A stretch of 64,000 nucleotides of DNA, taken from positions 1,768,566 through 1,832,565 of the forward strand of contig JAVHNS010000011.1 of the NCBI GenBank assembly GCA_036872755.1. Reading direction: 5' to 3'. Numbering within the stretch: position 1 is the stretch's first letter; every line of letters begins with the position of its first letter. The position numbers and the translations under genes are program-made. This DNA is from Orbilia blumenaviensis (lineage: Eukaryota; Ascomycota; Orbiliomycetes; Orbiliales; Orbiliaceae). The notes beneath the pieces are model-generated. The model saw nothing but the letters and a program-made list of their open reading frames with translations, was not told the DNA's origin and searched no databases. This document shows positions 38,723 through 53,688 of this stretch, in pieces.

Positions 38723-41700
38723 TTTTAATTAATTTAATTTTTAATAATAAAATAAAAATTATATATTAAATATTAATAAAAATAATTTCCATAATATATG
38801 AGAAATTTTTGGTATTATTTATAAATTATAGAATTTAGATTTATTTGATATAAAAATTAATTTTTTAATTATAATATTAATAAAAAAAAAATATAAATTA
38901 ATAAAATAATTTTAAAATAAATTATTTTATTTTAATTAAAATTAATTTTTAATATAAAATAAATATAAATTATATAAATTAATAATTTATTTAAATAAAG
39001 GAATATTGAATATATTAATGTTATAGTTAGTATAAAATTAATAGTTAATCTTTTTATAAAATATAAATAAATATTTAATAAAATTATAAATTTTTTAAAT
39101 ATAATAGTTAATATTTAAAAATAATTTTAATTTAAAAACAAAATTAGGAAAGAAAATATAAAACTTATATTAAAATAAATTATTATGAATTTTTAAAAAA
39201 AATTGGAGGTTTTAAAAAAAAATTTATAAAAAAATATAATAAGAAGTAAATAGAATTTAATAAAAAAAACTAAAATTTTAAAAATATAAAAATTGAATTT
39301 AATAAAGAGAAAATTAAAATCAGTATTAATAAGATATTATGAATTAGAAATTTAATAAAATATTTTGGTAAATTAAAAAAATTTAATTATTTTTTTTACT
39401 AATTTTTTATTTATTTCAAAGTTTAAATTGACAGATTTTTTAATGATTATTATAAAATTATTTTTATTAAAATATATTTAAAAGATTTAATTTTCTAAAT
39501 ATTTATTAATTATAATATTTATTATTTAAAATATAAAAACAAATTTAATCTAATTATTAAAAAATTAATAATTAATTTCAAAATTTTCACCATTTTCTTT
39601 TAATAATAATATAAATAAGATAATAAAATTAATTAAATAAAAAAAAAATTCAATAATATAAAACAAATTAATTTAATATAAAAATACTTTAATAAATTTA
39701 ATTAAATTATATTTTTTATAAAATAAAATAAATCTAATATTTATTATAAAATTAAAAAAAAACTTAAATATAATCTTAAATTTTAAATTTTATTTAAAAA
39801 ATAATAATACAAATTTATAAATTATATAAATATATAAAAAATAATCATCAAAATCAATAATATTATATAAAAAAATAAAAATAAAAAAAAATCTAATTAC
39901 TATTATAATAAATTAAAATTTAAAAATAAAAAAAAAAATTCTACTTAAAATAAAAATTATAATTATAAAAAAAATAAAAACTAATACAAAAATAAAAATG
40001 GAAATTTTATTTTAAATAAAATTTTTAATCTAATTTTTATAAATTTTAATATAATTTAATATAATTACTTATATAACAAAAAATTTAAAAAATCAAAATT
40101 TAATAATTTTATTTATTATAATTATAATAAATTTAGATATATTATTAAAAATTATGAAAAATTATAATAAAATAATATATTTTAATAATATAAAAATATT
40201 AAATTCATAAATATTAATTTTTTATTATTATTTATTATAAAAAAAATTTAAATAATATATTAATTTATTTTTTAAAAAATTAAATAATTTTAATAATAAA
40301 TTTTTAAATAAGTTTTAAATTATTTAATTATTTTTAATTAATTTATAAATATTTTTAAATTTATTATTTAAAAAAAAAAAACTAAATTTAAAATTATTTT
40401 AATTATTTATAATTTAATTTTTTAAAAATATTATTAATTTTAAAATAATTTAACATTTAAAATTTATTTAAATTATAAAAAATGTTTTAATAAAAAATTT
40501 TTTTAAAAATATATATCTAAAAAAATTTATTATACCTATTTAATTTATATTAATTTTATATTACAAAATTTTAAAATTTATTTATAATTTATTAATATAA
40601 TAAAAAATTTTTTTATTAAAATAAATTTATTATTTATTTATAATTAAATTTTTTATAAACAAAAAAATCTTTTTATAAAATATTTAAATAATAAAAAAAA
40701 AACTTATAAAAAAATCTCCTCTAATCCTTCAACTATATTTTATAAAAATTAAAATAATAATAAAACTTTTATTTTTAAAATTTATATTAATAATATAATT
40801 TTTATAAAATTTAAAAAAAAATAAATCTAATATATAAATTATTAAAAAAAAATTTATAATTAATATAATAATTATAATTATATAATTTAAAATTAATTAA
40901 ATTTTAAATATTTAAATTATTATATTATTTTTATTATTAAATATATTAAATATAAATATATTAAAAATTAAAAATAATTTTTTTTTAAAAGATATTAAAA
41001 TATTTTTTTTTATATGAATAATGATTTTTATAAAATTAATTTTATAAAAAATTAAAAAATTTATTATAAAAAAATTAAAAATATTATTTTTTTTATTATT
41101 TATAAATAAATAAATAAAATTAAATATATTATTTTAAAATATTAAAAAATTATTTTAAATTATTATTTTTATAAAATTAATTTTTTTAATACAAAATTTT
41201 ATAATTATATTTTTTATTTTTATAATTTTTATTATAATAAATAAAATTTTAATATTAAAAATTATAATTTTATTTAATTTATTTTTAATAATTTTAATAT
41301 TTTTTTTTATTATAAAAAATATTTTTTTAAATATTCTTTTATAACCATTATTTAATTTTTAATTTACTAAAATATATATACCATTTAATTTAATATAAAT
41401 TATTAAAAAAAAATTAAAAAATATAATTAAAAAAATTATTATTATTTTATTATTAAAATTATATATATTATCAAACATAACTTAATTAAAAAAACAAATT
41501 AATAATACCAATTTTATAAAAAACCAACAATTTATTTATTTTATAAAAAATATAATTTTTATATTTTTTATATTTAAAAATATATTATTTTTACTAAAAC
41601 CCCCATATATTAAAAATTAAATTTAATATATAAAATATAAAATAATAATATATATATTATTAAAATTTTATTTTTAATAATTAATTTAATTTTAAAAATT

Positions 41701-44700
41701 ATTTTAAAAAAACTTATTTAAACTATAAACAAAATAATTTAATTTTATTTTATTTTTAATTTAAAATTATTAATTTTAAAAAAAAACATTTTTAACTAAA
41801 TTTAAAAAAATTTTTATATATTAACAAAATTAAATTTACTAATATTTATAAAAAATAAACATAAAAAAAAAAAATTAAAAAAATTTTAAAATTTAATATT
41901 ATTTAAAAAATTTAAATTATATATTATTAAAAATAAATTATTTAAATAATTTTTTTTATAATTAATTAAAAATTATTTTTTTTTATTAATTAATATTAAT
42001 AAAAATTTTAATATATTTTTATTAAATTATAAAATAAAAAATTTATTTATTTATCCTAAAATTATTAAATAATTTAATTTATTTTATATTTAAAAATTTT
42101 AAAAAACATATATTATTATTTTTAATAATAATTTTTTTAAAATAATTATTTATAAAATTATTTTTATATTTTTTATAAATAAATATTTAAAAATAATTAT
42201 AATAAATATTTTAAAAATTTTTTATAAATTAATTTTTAAATTTCCTTAATTAACAAAATATAATTTAAATATTAATTAAAAAATTTATTATTTTAAATTT
42301 TTAAAATATAATTATAAAAAAATTTATTTTAAAATCTAATTAAATAATTAATTTTTAAAAAAAATTTATTATTAATTTACTTAATATATATTATAAAAAA
42401 AATTTAATATTTTTAATTATAATATTATTTAAATTTTTATAATTAATAAATAAATTTTTTAATTATTTAAGAAATGTAAATTATTTTATTAAATTAAATA
42501 TTATTAATATTTATTATAATATTAAAATAAATTTAAAAAAAAAATAAAAACTAATTTTTTAATATTATTATAATTTATTTAAATATTTAATTATATTATT
42601 TAAATTAATTAATATATTAACTTTTTTTTAAATTTTTATAAATTATATATTTTGAAAGTATATAAATATTATTTATATTATTTATTTAAATAATATTTTA
42701 ATTTTTAATAAAATATTACAAAAATATAAAAAAAATATTAATACAATATTAAAATCTTTTTAAAATTATAATTTATATATAATATTAAATAAATTAAAAT
42801 TTATTATTATTAAATATAAATTTTTAAAAGTTATAATCATTTTAAATAAAATTAAAATAAATTTAAAAATATTAAAAAAATATAATTATTTTTTAAATTT
42901 TATAATTATTATTAATAATTTATTTAAAAATATAATTTTATATTAATAATATTTTTTAAATTTATCAAAAAATAATTAAAATTTAAAATAATATTTAAAA
43001 AAATTTAAATTTTTAAAATTTTTAAAAAATTATTTATTTTTATTTTTATTTTTAAATTTTATAATTTAAAATTATTTATTAAAATTAAAATTAATATTTT
43101 TACAGTAGTGCTAAAAACCTATTTATTATAATTTTATAAAAATAAATAATAATATTTTATTATTTATATTTTTTATAAATTTGATATAATATAATTATAA
43201 TATATTATTTATAATAAAAAATTAATAATTATTATAGAAATTTATTAAAAATAATATATTTATTTTTAAAATAAAAAAATTTTTATAATTTTATTTAATT
43301 ATAAAAATCTTATTTATTTTTTAATTATAAAAGAATTTAATAAATGGTAAATTTAATAATAAGAATTTCTTAACAAATACAATATAAAAATAATACATTT
43401 TAAAAAAAAAAAATATTTTTACAAATATAATAAGTAAAAAACCAAATTTTATCAAAAATATTAAATTTAATAAAAAAATAATTTTTATTAATAAATTTTT
43501 AAATTTAATAAAATATAATATCAAAAATAATTTTTAATAAAAAATTTTTAAAATTTATAAATAAAATTTTGTTATATAATGGATTTTAAAAAAAAAAAAT
43601 ATTTTTTTTTATTTTAAATTAATTAATAAAATTATTATATTTCAAAATTTATTTTATATTTTAATTAAAAAATTTCAAAAAAATTTATTTCTTTATATTA
43701 TAATTATTTAACTTATAATCATCTTAAAATTAATTATATTTAAAAACTTATTATAAAAATTTATTTTTAACCTTAAATAAAAAAATAAATTAAAAAATAT
43801 ATTAAAATTTATAATTTTTATCATAAAAATAAATTTAATTAATATAAATTTTATAAAATTTTTTAATTATATAATATATTAAATATATTTTTTAAAATTA
43901 TTATTTATAATTTTATATAAAAAATATTTTTAATATAAAATTTTTTTATTAATAAGTTGTATAATAAAATATTAATTAGTATAAATAAATTAATAAAAAT
44001 TATTATTTTTATTTTATAAAATAATTAATAAAAAATTAAAAAATTATAATAAATTTATTATAATTATATTTTTTTAAATATAAAATTTAACAAAAACATA
44101 TTTTTAATTATAATTTTTTTTTTACAAATAAATATTACCAATCAATTATAAATTAAATTAATATTAAATTAAATATTATAATTAAAGATTATATTTAAAT
44201 AAATAAAATTTTTAAAATTTATTTTCAAAACTTTTTTAATTATATTTAAAATAATTAAATATCTTTTTTATTTATAATAAAATTTATTTATAATATTTTT
44301 TAATATTTAATTATTAAATATATTTTATATAAAGTATTAAAAAAATAAATATTTAAAATTATTTTTTTTTTTTTTATATTAAAAAAAATTATTTTTAAAG
44401 TTAAAAAATACATAAAATTAATAAAAAATATTTATAATATTTTTATAAAAAATTTTTAATTTTTATAAAAAAAAATAAATTATTATTATAATAAATAATA
44501 AAAAAAAATTTTAAATTTTAAAAAAAAAAATAAAATATATTTATTTACACAAAATTTAAAAACCAAATATTTTAATAAAAAACTCAATTTTTAAAAATTT
44601 AATTTATACATAATCAAAAAAAAATTTAAAAAATATTATTTTAAATTTAATATATTTAAATTAACACAAATATATAAGATGTTTTATATCTCAATCTTAA

Positions 44701-46385
44701 AAAAAACTCTTTCAAAATTTAAAAAAAATTTAAATAAAATTAAAATTAAATATAATAATTACACAAAATACAAAATTAAAAAAATTCTTAATAAACTTAA
44801 TAATAACAACAAATATTTTATTTATTAAATTACTTTTTATAAATTAAAAAATAATTTTTAATAATTAAAAAAAAATATTTTATTATAAATTATATAAAAT
44901 TATTTTAAAAATAAAAATTTATTTTATTAATTTAATATTTTTGTATTTAAACAAAAATAAAAAAAATTTAAAAAAAATAAAAATTAGTATATTTTGTAAA
45001 TTTTTGATTTATAAAAATATAATTTTTTTATTTAATTAATTTTTATATTTATGAATTTTTTTTATAAATATTTATTTTTACAGATATATGATTTAAATAG
45101 ATATTTATAATATTATTTGTTTAATTATTTTTTAATTTTTTTCAGATATTTTATTTTTTTAATTAATAAAATTTTATATTTTAATAGTATTAATAAGTAA
45201 TTATATAAAAATTATATTAAAAAAGTAATATTATAAATTATTAAAATTAATAATTTAATATAAATTATAACAAAATAATAAAATATAATTTAATTTAAAA
45301 ATAAAAAATTATAAATATATAATAAAAAATTAGTTAAAATTTTAAATAATATTTTAAAAAAATTTTTTTATAAAAAATATAAAATAATTTTTATTTTATT
45401 TAATAAAAAAATTTATTATATTTGTTAAAATATTATAAAAAAAGTTAAATATTTTATTAAATATTAACAAATTTTTATTAATTTTTTTTTTAATAATTAA
45501 ATTATTTTTAAATATTATATTATTTTTTATAATTTTTTATTTTTTATAAAAAAAATTTTTTTAATATTTTTATATAATTATTAAAACTTTAATAAATTAA
45601 TATTTTAATTTAATTATAATAATATTAAATTTAATTATAATAATATTAAATTTAATTAAAAAGTTTATAAATCTCATTTAATTTTTAATAATTTTTTAAT
45701 ATATTATTTTATATTAAATAAAAGTTTTTTTTAATTTTTTTAATTTTTTATTTTAAATTTTTATAATATAATTTATTAAAAATTTTAAATTAAAAATATT
45801 TTATAAAATAAAAAAAAATAATAATTATTTATAAAAAATTATATTATATTTTTTTATTTTATTTTATTTATAATAAATTTTATATTTAATATTTTTTTTT
45901 AATATAATACAAATATAACTATTTATAATATAATATAAATATAAAATTATAATTTTTAAATTTTTTAATTTAAATTATTTAAAAAAAATAATTTTTTTTT
46001 ATTTTATTTAAATATAATTTTTTAATTTTTTTTTAAATTTTTAAATAATATTTTATTGTATAATTAAAATAAAAATTTAATATTATTTTTATATATAAAA
46101 AAATATTTTATAATTTAAGTTTTAAATTTTAATTATAATATAAATTATAATTATTTATATTTAATTTTATTTACATAAATATATAATATAATTATAAAAA
46201 ATTATATTTTTAAATATATAATTTCTTATATACAAATTTTTTTTAGATAATTTTTTTATACAATAAAATTTTATAAATAAATCTTATATAAAAATTTTTT
46301 ATCTAAGTTTATTATATCTCCTATATATAAAAAAATTTTATATAAAAATTTTTTTTTTTAAAAGTTTTTTTTAAAAAAAAGATAA

Positions 46386-46951
46386 TATTATAATTAATTA
46401 TATTAAATATATTTTAATATATTAAATATAAATTTGTTTAATTCTAAATTTAATTTATAAATTAGATTTATAATATAAATATTTAAATTATAAATTTAAA
46501 AACAAATTAAATTAAAATTAGATTATTTATAAATATATTATATTAATAATACATTTTTAAAATAAATGATATATAAAATATTATATATAATTTAATACAT
46601 TATATATATATAATATTTACTTAAATATATAACACTCAAATTTATAAATAATTTACATTTATATAAATAATATTTATATATATAAAAACTTTTAAATAAT
46701 AATAATCCTAAAATTCTTTTTTAAATTTCATCAATTAACTTATTAATATTTAATATATTTTATTTATTACCTTTATTTATTAAATCTAATATTTTCTTAT
46801 TAAAAATTATATTATTTAATATTTCTATATTCAACCCAACTTATTTTAAAAAAATAATTTAAATATTTTAAATTAAGAATATAATTAGTCAAAAAACGTT
46901 AGGCTATTTTAGGAATTTCTTATTTGGGAAATACCCGGGACAGGTGTAACA
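46386..46951. repeat. Right LTR of L2
   Basis: 566 bp. The inner start is mutated to tattataattaattatatt, exactly the C-to-T/G-to-A image of the left LTR start, while the outer end keeps ATACCCGGGACAGGTGTAACA-like sequence. Confidence 0.88.
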
Positions 46952-47348
46952 TAAATATTATATTAATAATATATTTTATATTTTTAAAATTAATAATAAA
47001 AAAAAAATTAAAAAAATTATTAATAATAATTTTAAATTATTTTTAAATATAAATTATGTATATAATTTAATTAATTAAAAGTGTATATTTTTTGATTTTG
47101 AAATAAAAATAAATAAATAAAATTTTTAATATAAATTATATAGGAAATTTTTTAACTATTTTGAAAGATTTTATTTGCCCGACTGACAAGGAGGGTTGAA
47201 ATTGAACTCCCGAGTGCGAGGGTTGGGTGAGATTTCCTATAAAGTCGATTCAAAAAATGTGTTGTTTTTGGCGTACTTAGAAATTTTCGACGGTTTTCGC
47301 CCATACAAATTTGTATGAGGATTTTCAAGTCTTGGCGCGCTCGGCAGA

Positions 47349-47349
47349 A

Positions 47350-47385
<36 letters not shown>

Positions 47386-47393
47386 GAAATAGT
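47349..47393. repeat. (AAT)n microsatellite
   Basis: About 15 units inside H6. Confidence 0.95.
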
Positions 47394-47502
47394 TTTGAAG
47401 GCGGAAATCATCACGTGACCTTACAAAATTCAAAAATTCAAAATTAAATTAAATAAAACTAAAAATTAGTTTTGCATGCGAATATGATCACGTGACTTTG
47501 CA

Positions 47503-47790
47503 AAAAAAAAAAAAAAAAAAAAAAAGAATTAAAACAAAATAAAACAATATAAAACAAAACAAAACAAAATAAAATAAAATAAGATAAAATAAAATAAAAT
47601 AAAATAAGATAAAATAAAATGAAATAAGATGAAATAAAATGAAATGAAATAAAATGAAATAAAATAAAACAAAACAAAATAGAATAGAATAAAATAAAAT
47701 GAAATGAAATAAGATAAAATAAAATGAAATGAAATAAATTAAATTAAAATAAAGTGAATTAAATTGAATTAAAATGAGATAAAATATAAA
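47503..47790. repeat. Poly-A and degenerate (AAAAY/AAAAT)n array
   Basis: An A-run followed by about 50 units of aaaac/aaaat/gaaat type. Open on the minus strand as Phe/Ile/Leu repeats; not a gene. Confidence 0.9.
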
Positions 47791-48399
47791 AAAAACCAAT
47801 AATTATAAATTTAGAATATAATTATATTATTTATTAATAAATTTTTTTCAGAATTTTTATTTAAATTAAGAATACTTTTTAATTATAAATTCAATATAAA
47901 TTATATTTTATAATTTAATATAAATAAAATTAAATAAACTTAAGAATTTAAGAAAAGAATATTTCAATTATATTATTTAATACTTAATTATATATTTTTA
48001 TTTATTTATTTATTTTGAATTAAATTCTTAACAATATTGTATTTTATATTTTAAAATTACAATAATTTATTTTTACTTTTATTAAATATTTTATAAATTT
48101 ATTTTAATTTTATTGTATAATTATAATTAATTTTATATATTAATAATATATATATATAATTATAATTAGTTTTATATCTTATATAAATATTTAAATATAT
48201 TAAATATTATAATATATACAATTTTTTATTAATTATATAATAAAAAATTATTATTATATATAAATTAAAAATTAAAAACTAATTAATATAATAATGAAAA
48301 TTAATTAATTTAAATAATTGATATTTTGTAAAAAAGAAAAGGACTGAATAAATATATGAACGGTCAGTCGGGTTTGCGTGCTGCGAAGCAGCCGTCCAG

Positions 48400-49529
48400 T
48401 TAAATTTTAATATTTTTTATATATAAAAAAAAAATTTTTTAAAAATTTTTTTTTAAATTAATTATATTATTATTTAATAAAAAAATATATGTAGTTAAAA
48501 TTAAATTTATTAAAAAAACTTATAAATATAAAAATTATTTATTAAAAGTTTTATATTTATAGATTAGAAAAAATATAAAAAATAAATAATATTAAAAAAT
48601 TAAAATTTAAAATATTAATATAAATAAAAATATTAATATTTTATTTTTAAAATTTATAATTAATTAAATTTAAAATAATATTAATCTAAAAAAAAATAAA
48701 ATAAAATATAAAAAGGTTAAATAATATATTTATATTTTTTTTAAAAAAAATAAAATATATTAATTTTTAATAATGTTTTTTATAATATATTAAAATTTTT
48801 ATTTAAAAAACTTTTTATAATAAAAAATATATTAAACAAAAATTTTAAATAGTTTTTTTTTGATGAAATAATAGAAAGATTAAAATTTTTTTTTAACAAT
48901 TATTTGTATAAAATTAATTATAATAATGAGATAAAAATATTATTTATTAATTTAAATAAAATAAATATAGATTAATTTAATTTTTTTTATTTTTTCCTTT
49001 CTTTAGAAAAGTTTATTTAATAAAATTATAATTTAATTACTATTAGATTTTTTATAATTTTAATAATTATTTATTTTTAATATAGTATTTATTATATAAT
49101 TAAAATTTTAATTATATAATATATTAATTTTTATATATATAAGAAATATATATGTTTTATAACTTTTTTTATTAAAATATTAATATATAATAAATTATAT
49201 AAAAAATAAAATAATAAAAATAATTATTATATAATCATATTTTTATTCTAATATATTAAATAATAAATAATTTCTTTTATAATTATTTTAAAAAAATAAT
49301 AATTAATTTCTTTTATAATTATTTTAAAAAAATTAGTACTAATTTAATTTTATATTAACTTTGTTTATCTATAAGCATATATTTTTTTTTAAAAAGTCAT
49401 ATTAATAATAAAATTTTTTTATAATTAAAATATCATAAAATTATAAGGATTTAATAGGATATAATTTTTGATTTATTATTTTTTTGTTTTTTTAATTTAA
49501 GTTTTATTTATTGCTTTGTTTTGGATAGT
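48400..49529. other. AT desert
   Basis: No gene or element end is visible. A duplicated aataatttcttttataattat unit lies at 49268-49330. Confidence 0.45.
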
Positions 49530-51467
49530 CCAAATTAAAATTTAATAATTTTATTTATTATAATTATAATAAATCAAAATAAATTATTAAAAATTATAAA
49601 AATTTATAATAAAATAATATATTTTAATAATATAAAAATATTAAATTTATAAATATTAATTTTTTATTATTATTTGTTATAAAAAAATTTTAAATAACAT
49701 ATTAATCTACTTTTTAAAAAATTAAATAATTTTCATAATAAATTTTTAAATAAATTTTAAATTATTTAATTATTTTTAATTGATTTATAAATACTTTTAA
49801 ATCTATTATTTAAGAAGAAAAAATTAAATTTAAAATTATTTTAATTATTTATAATTTAATTTTTTAGAAAATATTATTAACTTTAAAATAATTTAATATT
49901 TAAAATTTATTTAAATCATAAAAGATATTTTAATAAATAATTTATTTAATTTATATTAATTTTATATTACAAAATCCTAAAATTTATTTATAATTTATTA
50001 ATATAATAAAAAGTTTTTTTATTAAAATAAATTTATTATTTATTTACTTAAGTATAATTAAATTTTTTATAAATAAAAAAATCTTTTTATAAAATATTTA
50101 AATAATAAAAAAAATTTATAAAATTTTTTTTTTTAATTTTTTAATTTTACAATAATTAAAATAATAATAAAATTTTTATTTTTAAAATTTATATTAAAAA
50201 TATAATTCTTATAGAATTTAAAAAAAAATAAGTTTAATATATAAATTATTAATGAAAAACCTATAACTAATATAATAATTATAATTATATAATTTAAAAT
50301 TAATTAGATTTTAAATATTTAAATTACTTATTATATTATTTTTATCATTAAATATATTAAATATATTAAAAATTAAAAATAAATTTTTTTTATATTAATA
50401 ATAATTTTATAAAAAATTAAAAAAATCAAAAACATTAATTCTCCTACTATCTATAAATAAATTAATGAAATTCAATACATTATTTTAAAATATTAAAAAC
50501 TGATTTTCAATTTTTATATAAAAATTAATTTTTAGATATAAAATTTTATAATTATATTTCTTATTTTTGTAATTTTTATTATAATCAATAAAATTTATAT
50601 ATTAAAAATTTTAATTCTATTCAATTTATCTTTTATAATTTTAATATTTTTTTTAAATACTGGAAATATTTTTTTTAATATTTTTTTTAAATACTGGAAA
50701 TATTCTTTTTAATATTTTTTTAAATTATTATTTAATAATTAATTTATTAAAATATATATGCTATCTAATTTAATATTGATTATAATAAAAAAATTAATAA
50801 ATACTTTTTAAAAAAAAATATTATAATATTATTAAAATGAATTATATTAAAAAACACAATCTAATTAAAAAAATAAATTAAAAATATTAATTTTATAAAA
50901 AATGAATTATTTATTTATTTTATAAAAAATATAACTTTTATATTTATTATATTTAAAAATACATTACCTTTATTAAAAATTTTTATGGATTAAAAATTAA
51001 ATTTAATATATAAAATATAAAATAATAATACATAATTTATTAAAATTATATTTTAATTAGTAATTTAATTTTAAATATTATTTTTAAAAAATTTATTTAA
51101 ATTATAAATAAAATGATTTTATCTTATTTTATTTCCAATTTAAAATTATTAATTTAAAAAAGAAACAATTTTAATCAAATTTTAATAAAATTTAATATAA
51201 TAATAAAATTAAATTTACTAATATTTATAAAAAAATAAATATAAAAAAAAAAAACTAAAAAAATTTTAAAATTTAATATTATATAAAAATCCAAATTATA
51301 TATTATTAAAAATAAATTATTTAAATAATTTTTTTATAGTTAATTAAAAATCATTTTTTTCTATGAGTTAATATTAATAAAAACTTTAACATATTTTTAT
51401 TAGATTGTGGAGTAAAAAATTTATTTATTTATTCTAAAATTATTAAATAATTTAATTTATCTTATAT
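49530..51467 (+). mobile_element. Internal fragment of an L2-family element (A2)
   Basis: Runs parallel to L2 positions of about 40090-42089. The right end is cut by H7; the left edge follows ggatagtccaaatt. Many differences from L2 are transitions. Without LTRs its boundaries are only those of the alignment. Confidence 0.65.
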
Positions 51468-51608
51468 GCCCGACTGTAGTATTGCAGGAGGGTTAGAGTT
51501 GAACTAGTGTGAGGCGCGATTTATATGAGATTTGCTAAAAAATGTGTTATTTTTGGTGAATTTAGAGAAAAACTTTTTTAATTTTTGTTATATAAATTTT
51601 AGTATTAT
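51468..51608 (+). mobile_element. Helitron-like element H7, left end only
   Basis: GCCCGACTGTAGTATTGCAG start, then about 120 bp of family sequence until H8 interrupts it. L2 at 42081-42090 (ttttatat then t) is the empty target, showing T^T insertion. Confidence 0.6.
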
Positions 51609-52463
51609 GCCCGACTGCGTTGCAGGAGGGTTAAAGTTGAACCTTCGCGCGAGGGCGCGATCCATACCAAATCTGGTAAAAAATGTGTTGTTTTTGGCTG
51701 ACTTAGAGATTTCTTTTTTGAAATTTTGCTATATAAATTTGTATGGCATTTTTGAAGTTTTGATAGTTTTGGTATTGATTTTGAAATTTCAGTAAAAAAT
51801 TGCTAAGAAATTTTGAAAATTAATTTTAATAAAAGTCTTTATTATTTTTGTTTTTTTAATTCTACTTCTCTAATATTTTAATATGATTTTTTTTAAATAA
51901 TTATTTAATCTTTTATAAATTATCATATATTTATTTTTATTTTTTTTTATTTTTTTTATTTTTTTTATTTTTTTTATTTTTTTTATTTTTTAATTTTATT
52001 ATTTTTAGTAAAAATCAGGTTATGTGATTATTTTTAATTTTAAAATTACTTTTATTTAATTTTTTTTTAATTTTTATTTAATTTTTATTAGATTTAATTT
52101 AGTTTTTGTATGCAAAATAATTATATAACACAAATTAAAATAACATCACAAAATTAAATTAAATTAAAATTAAATAACAATGAAAGAAAAAATAGTTTTA
52201 ATATTGAAATTGGTTATGTGATTATATATAAAAATTATATTAAAATTATATTAATTATTATATTGCTTATTATATTAATTGTTATATTAGTTATTACATT
52301 ATTTTTTATATTAATTATTATATTAGTTATTATATTTGATAGTTGTTATAATTATAATATTAACTATTATATTAAACATTATATTAATTATTATATTAGT
52401 TATTATCGATTTATAATCAAAGATGCGGCAGTCGGGTTTGAGTGCTGCGCAGCAGCCTCCTAG
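51609..52463 (+). mobile_element. Helitron-like element H8, nested in H7
   Basis: 855 bp with both termini intact (GCCCGACTGCGTTGCAGG; GCAGTCGGG, GCTGCGCAGC hairpin, CCTCCTAG then TT). Confidence 0.7.
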
Positions 52464-52465
52464 TT

Positions 52466-52610
52466 TGAAAATCCCATACAAATTTGTATAGGAAAAAAAA
52501 AAAATTTTTTTTTTAAGTCAATTAAAAACAATATATTTTTTACTAGATTTGGTATGGATTGCGCCCTCGCGCGCTGATTCAACTTTAACCCTCCTGTAAC
52601 GCAGTCGGGC
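52466..52610 (-). mobile_element. Helitron-like left-end fragment in inverse orientation
   Basis: Directly right of H8: aaaatcccatacaaatttg to GCAGTCGGGC, that is the left about 145 bp of another copy head-on to H8, with no right terminus. Confidence 0.6.
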
Positions 52611-53688
52611 AAATATAAAAAATAATTATTAAAATCAATAATATTTACTAATATAATAAATATAGTTAAAAAAAAAAAGTTTTTATAATTATAATCTTAA
52701 AAAAAACAAAAACAAAAAAATTTTATTTTAAAATTAAAATAATAATAAAAAAAATAAAAATTAATATAAAAATAAAAATAAAAATTTTATTTTAAATAAG
52801 GTTTTTAAGTTAATTTTTATAAATTTTAATATAATTTAATATAATTACTTATATAATAAAAATTTAAAAAACTAAAATTTAATAATTTTATTTATTATAA
52901 TTACAATGACTTTAAATATATTATTAAAAATTATAAAAAATTATGATAAAATAATATATTTCAATAATATAAAAATATTAATTTTATAAATATTAATTTT
53001 TTACTATTATTTATTATAAAAAAAATTTAAATAAGATATTAATTTATTTTTTAAAAAATTAAATAATTTTAGTGTTAAATTTTTAAATAAATTTTAAACT
53101 ACTCAACCATTTTTGATTAATTTATAAATATTTTTAAATTTATTATTTAAAAATAAAAATTAGATTTAAAATTATTTTAGTTATTTATAACTTAATTTTT
53201 CAAAAATATTATTAATTTTTAAAATAATTTAATATTTAAAATTTATTTAAATTATAAAAAATGCTTTAACGTTTTCGACCCATCCGCGAGATCTACCCAC
53301 AACACAAGATGCAAAATTTATTGAAGATTCAATATTTAATACCTCTAAAATAACAAAAACGTGAAAATAAAAATAAAAATGAAATTATATACTTAATTAT
53401 AATTATTATTTAAAAAATATTAATAAATATTAATAAAATAAATATTCCTGAATAAATTAATTCAAAAAGAAATAATAATACAATGTAAGCTACTAATATT
53501 TCTTATATCCCCTATCTTATTTTAGCATCCAAATCCAAAAATCCTAAATATAATTTAATTATCAATTATTAATATAATATATTTATAAAATAATAATATA
53601 ATAAACAACCATATCTCATCAATAATTATTTTAATTTTAATATCTACCAACACCCTCACCCTTAATAAATACATTCTACTCTCTTTTT

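Larger units (their letters stand above)
38157..46951. mobile_element. Full-length LTR retrotransposon L2, RIP-inactivated
   Basis: The 5' LTR 38157-38722 and 3' LTR 46386-46951 are both exactly 566 bp, begin TG and end CA once transitions are allowed (TGTCACGGCC ... GGTGTAACA), and the element is flanked by TAAAT on both sides (38152-38156 and 46952-46956). The 8795-bp element has a 7.66-kb interior, enough for gag-pol, but no reading frame survives. LTR ends of the TGTCAC...GTAACA type are common in fungal Gypsy elements; superfamily and strand are not settled. A purine-rich aaaaaaaagataa just before the 3' LTR would fit a + strand polypurine tract. Internal parts recur at 49530-51467 and 52611-57051. 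Confidence 0.85.
47177..48399 (+). mobile_element. Helitron-like element H6, subfamily B
   Basis: The left terminus GCCCGACTGACAAGGAGGG and right terminus CAGTCGGGTTTGCGTGCTGC ... GCCGTCCAG followed by TT define a second subfamily, shared with H10. Total 1223 bp including an (AAT)n tract, a decayed AAAATA-type array and AT filler. It carries two CACGTG sites (47412, 47489) and the CATACAAATTTGTATG palindrome. Confidence 0.65.

Noticed and set aside
47152..47799. Phe/Leu-rich open frames on the minus strand
   Set aside because: Produced by the A-rich pentamer-type array and element H6 ends.
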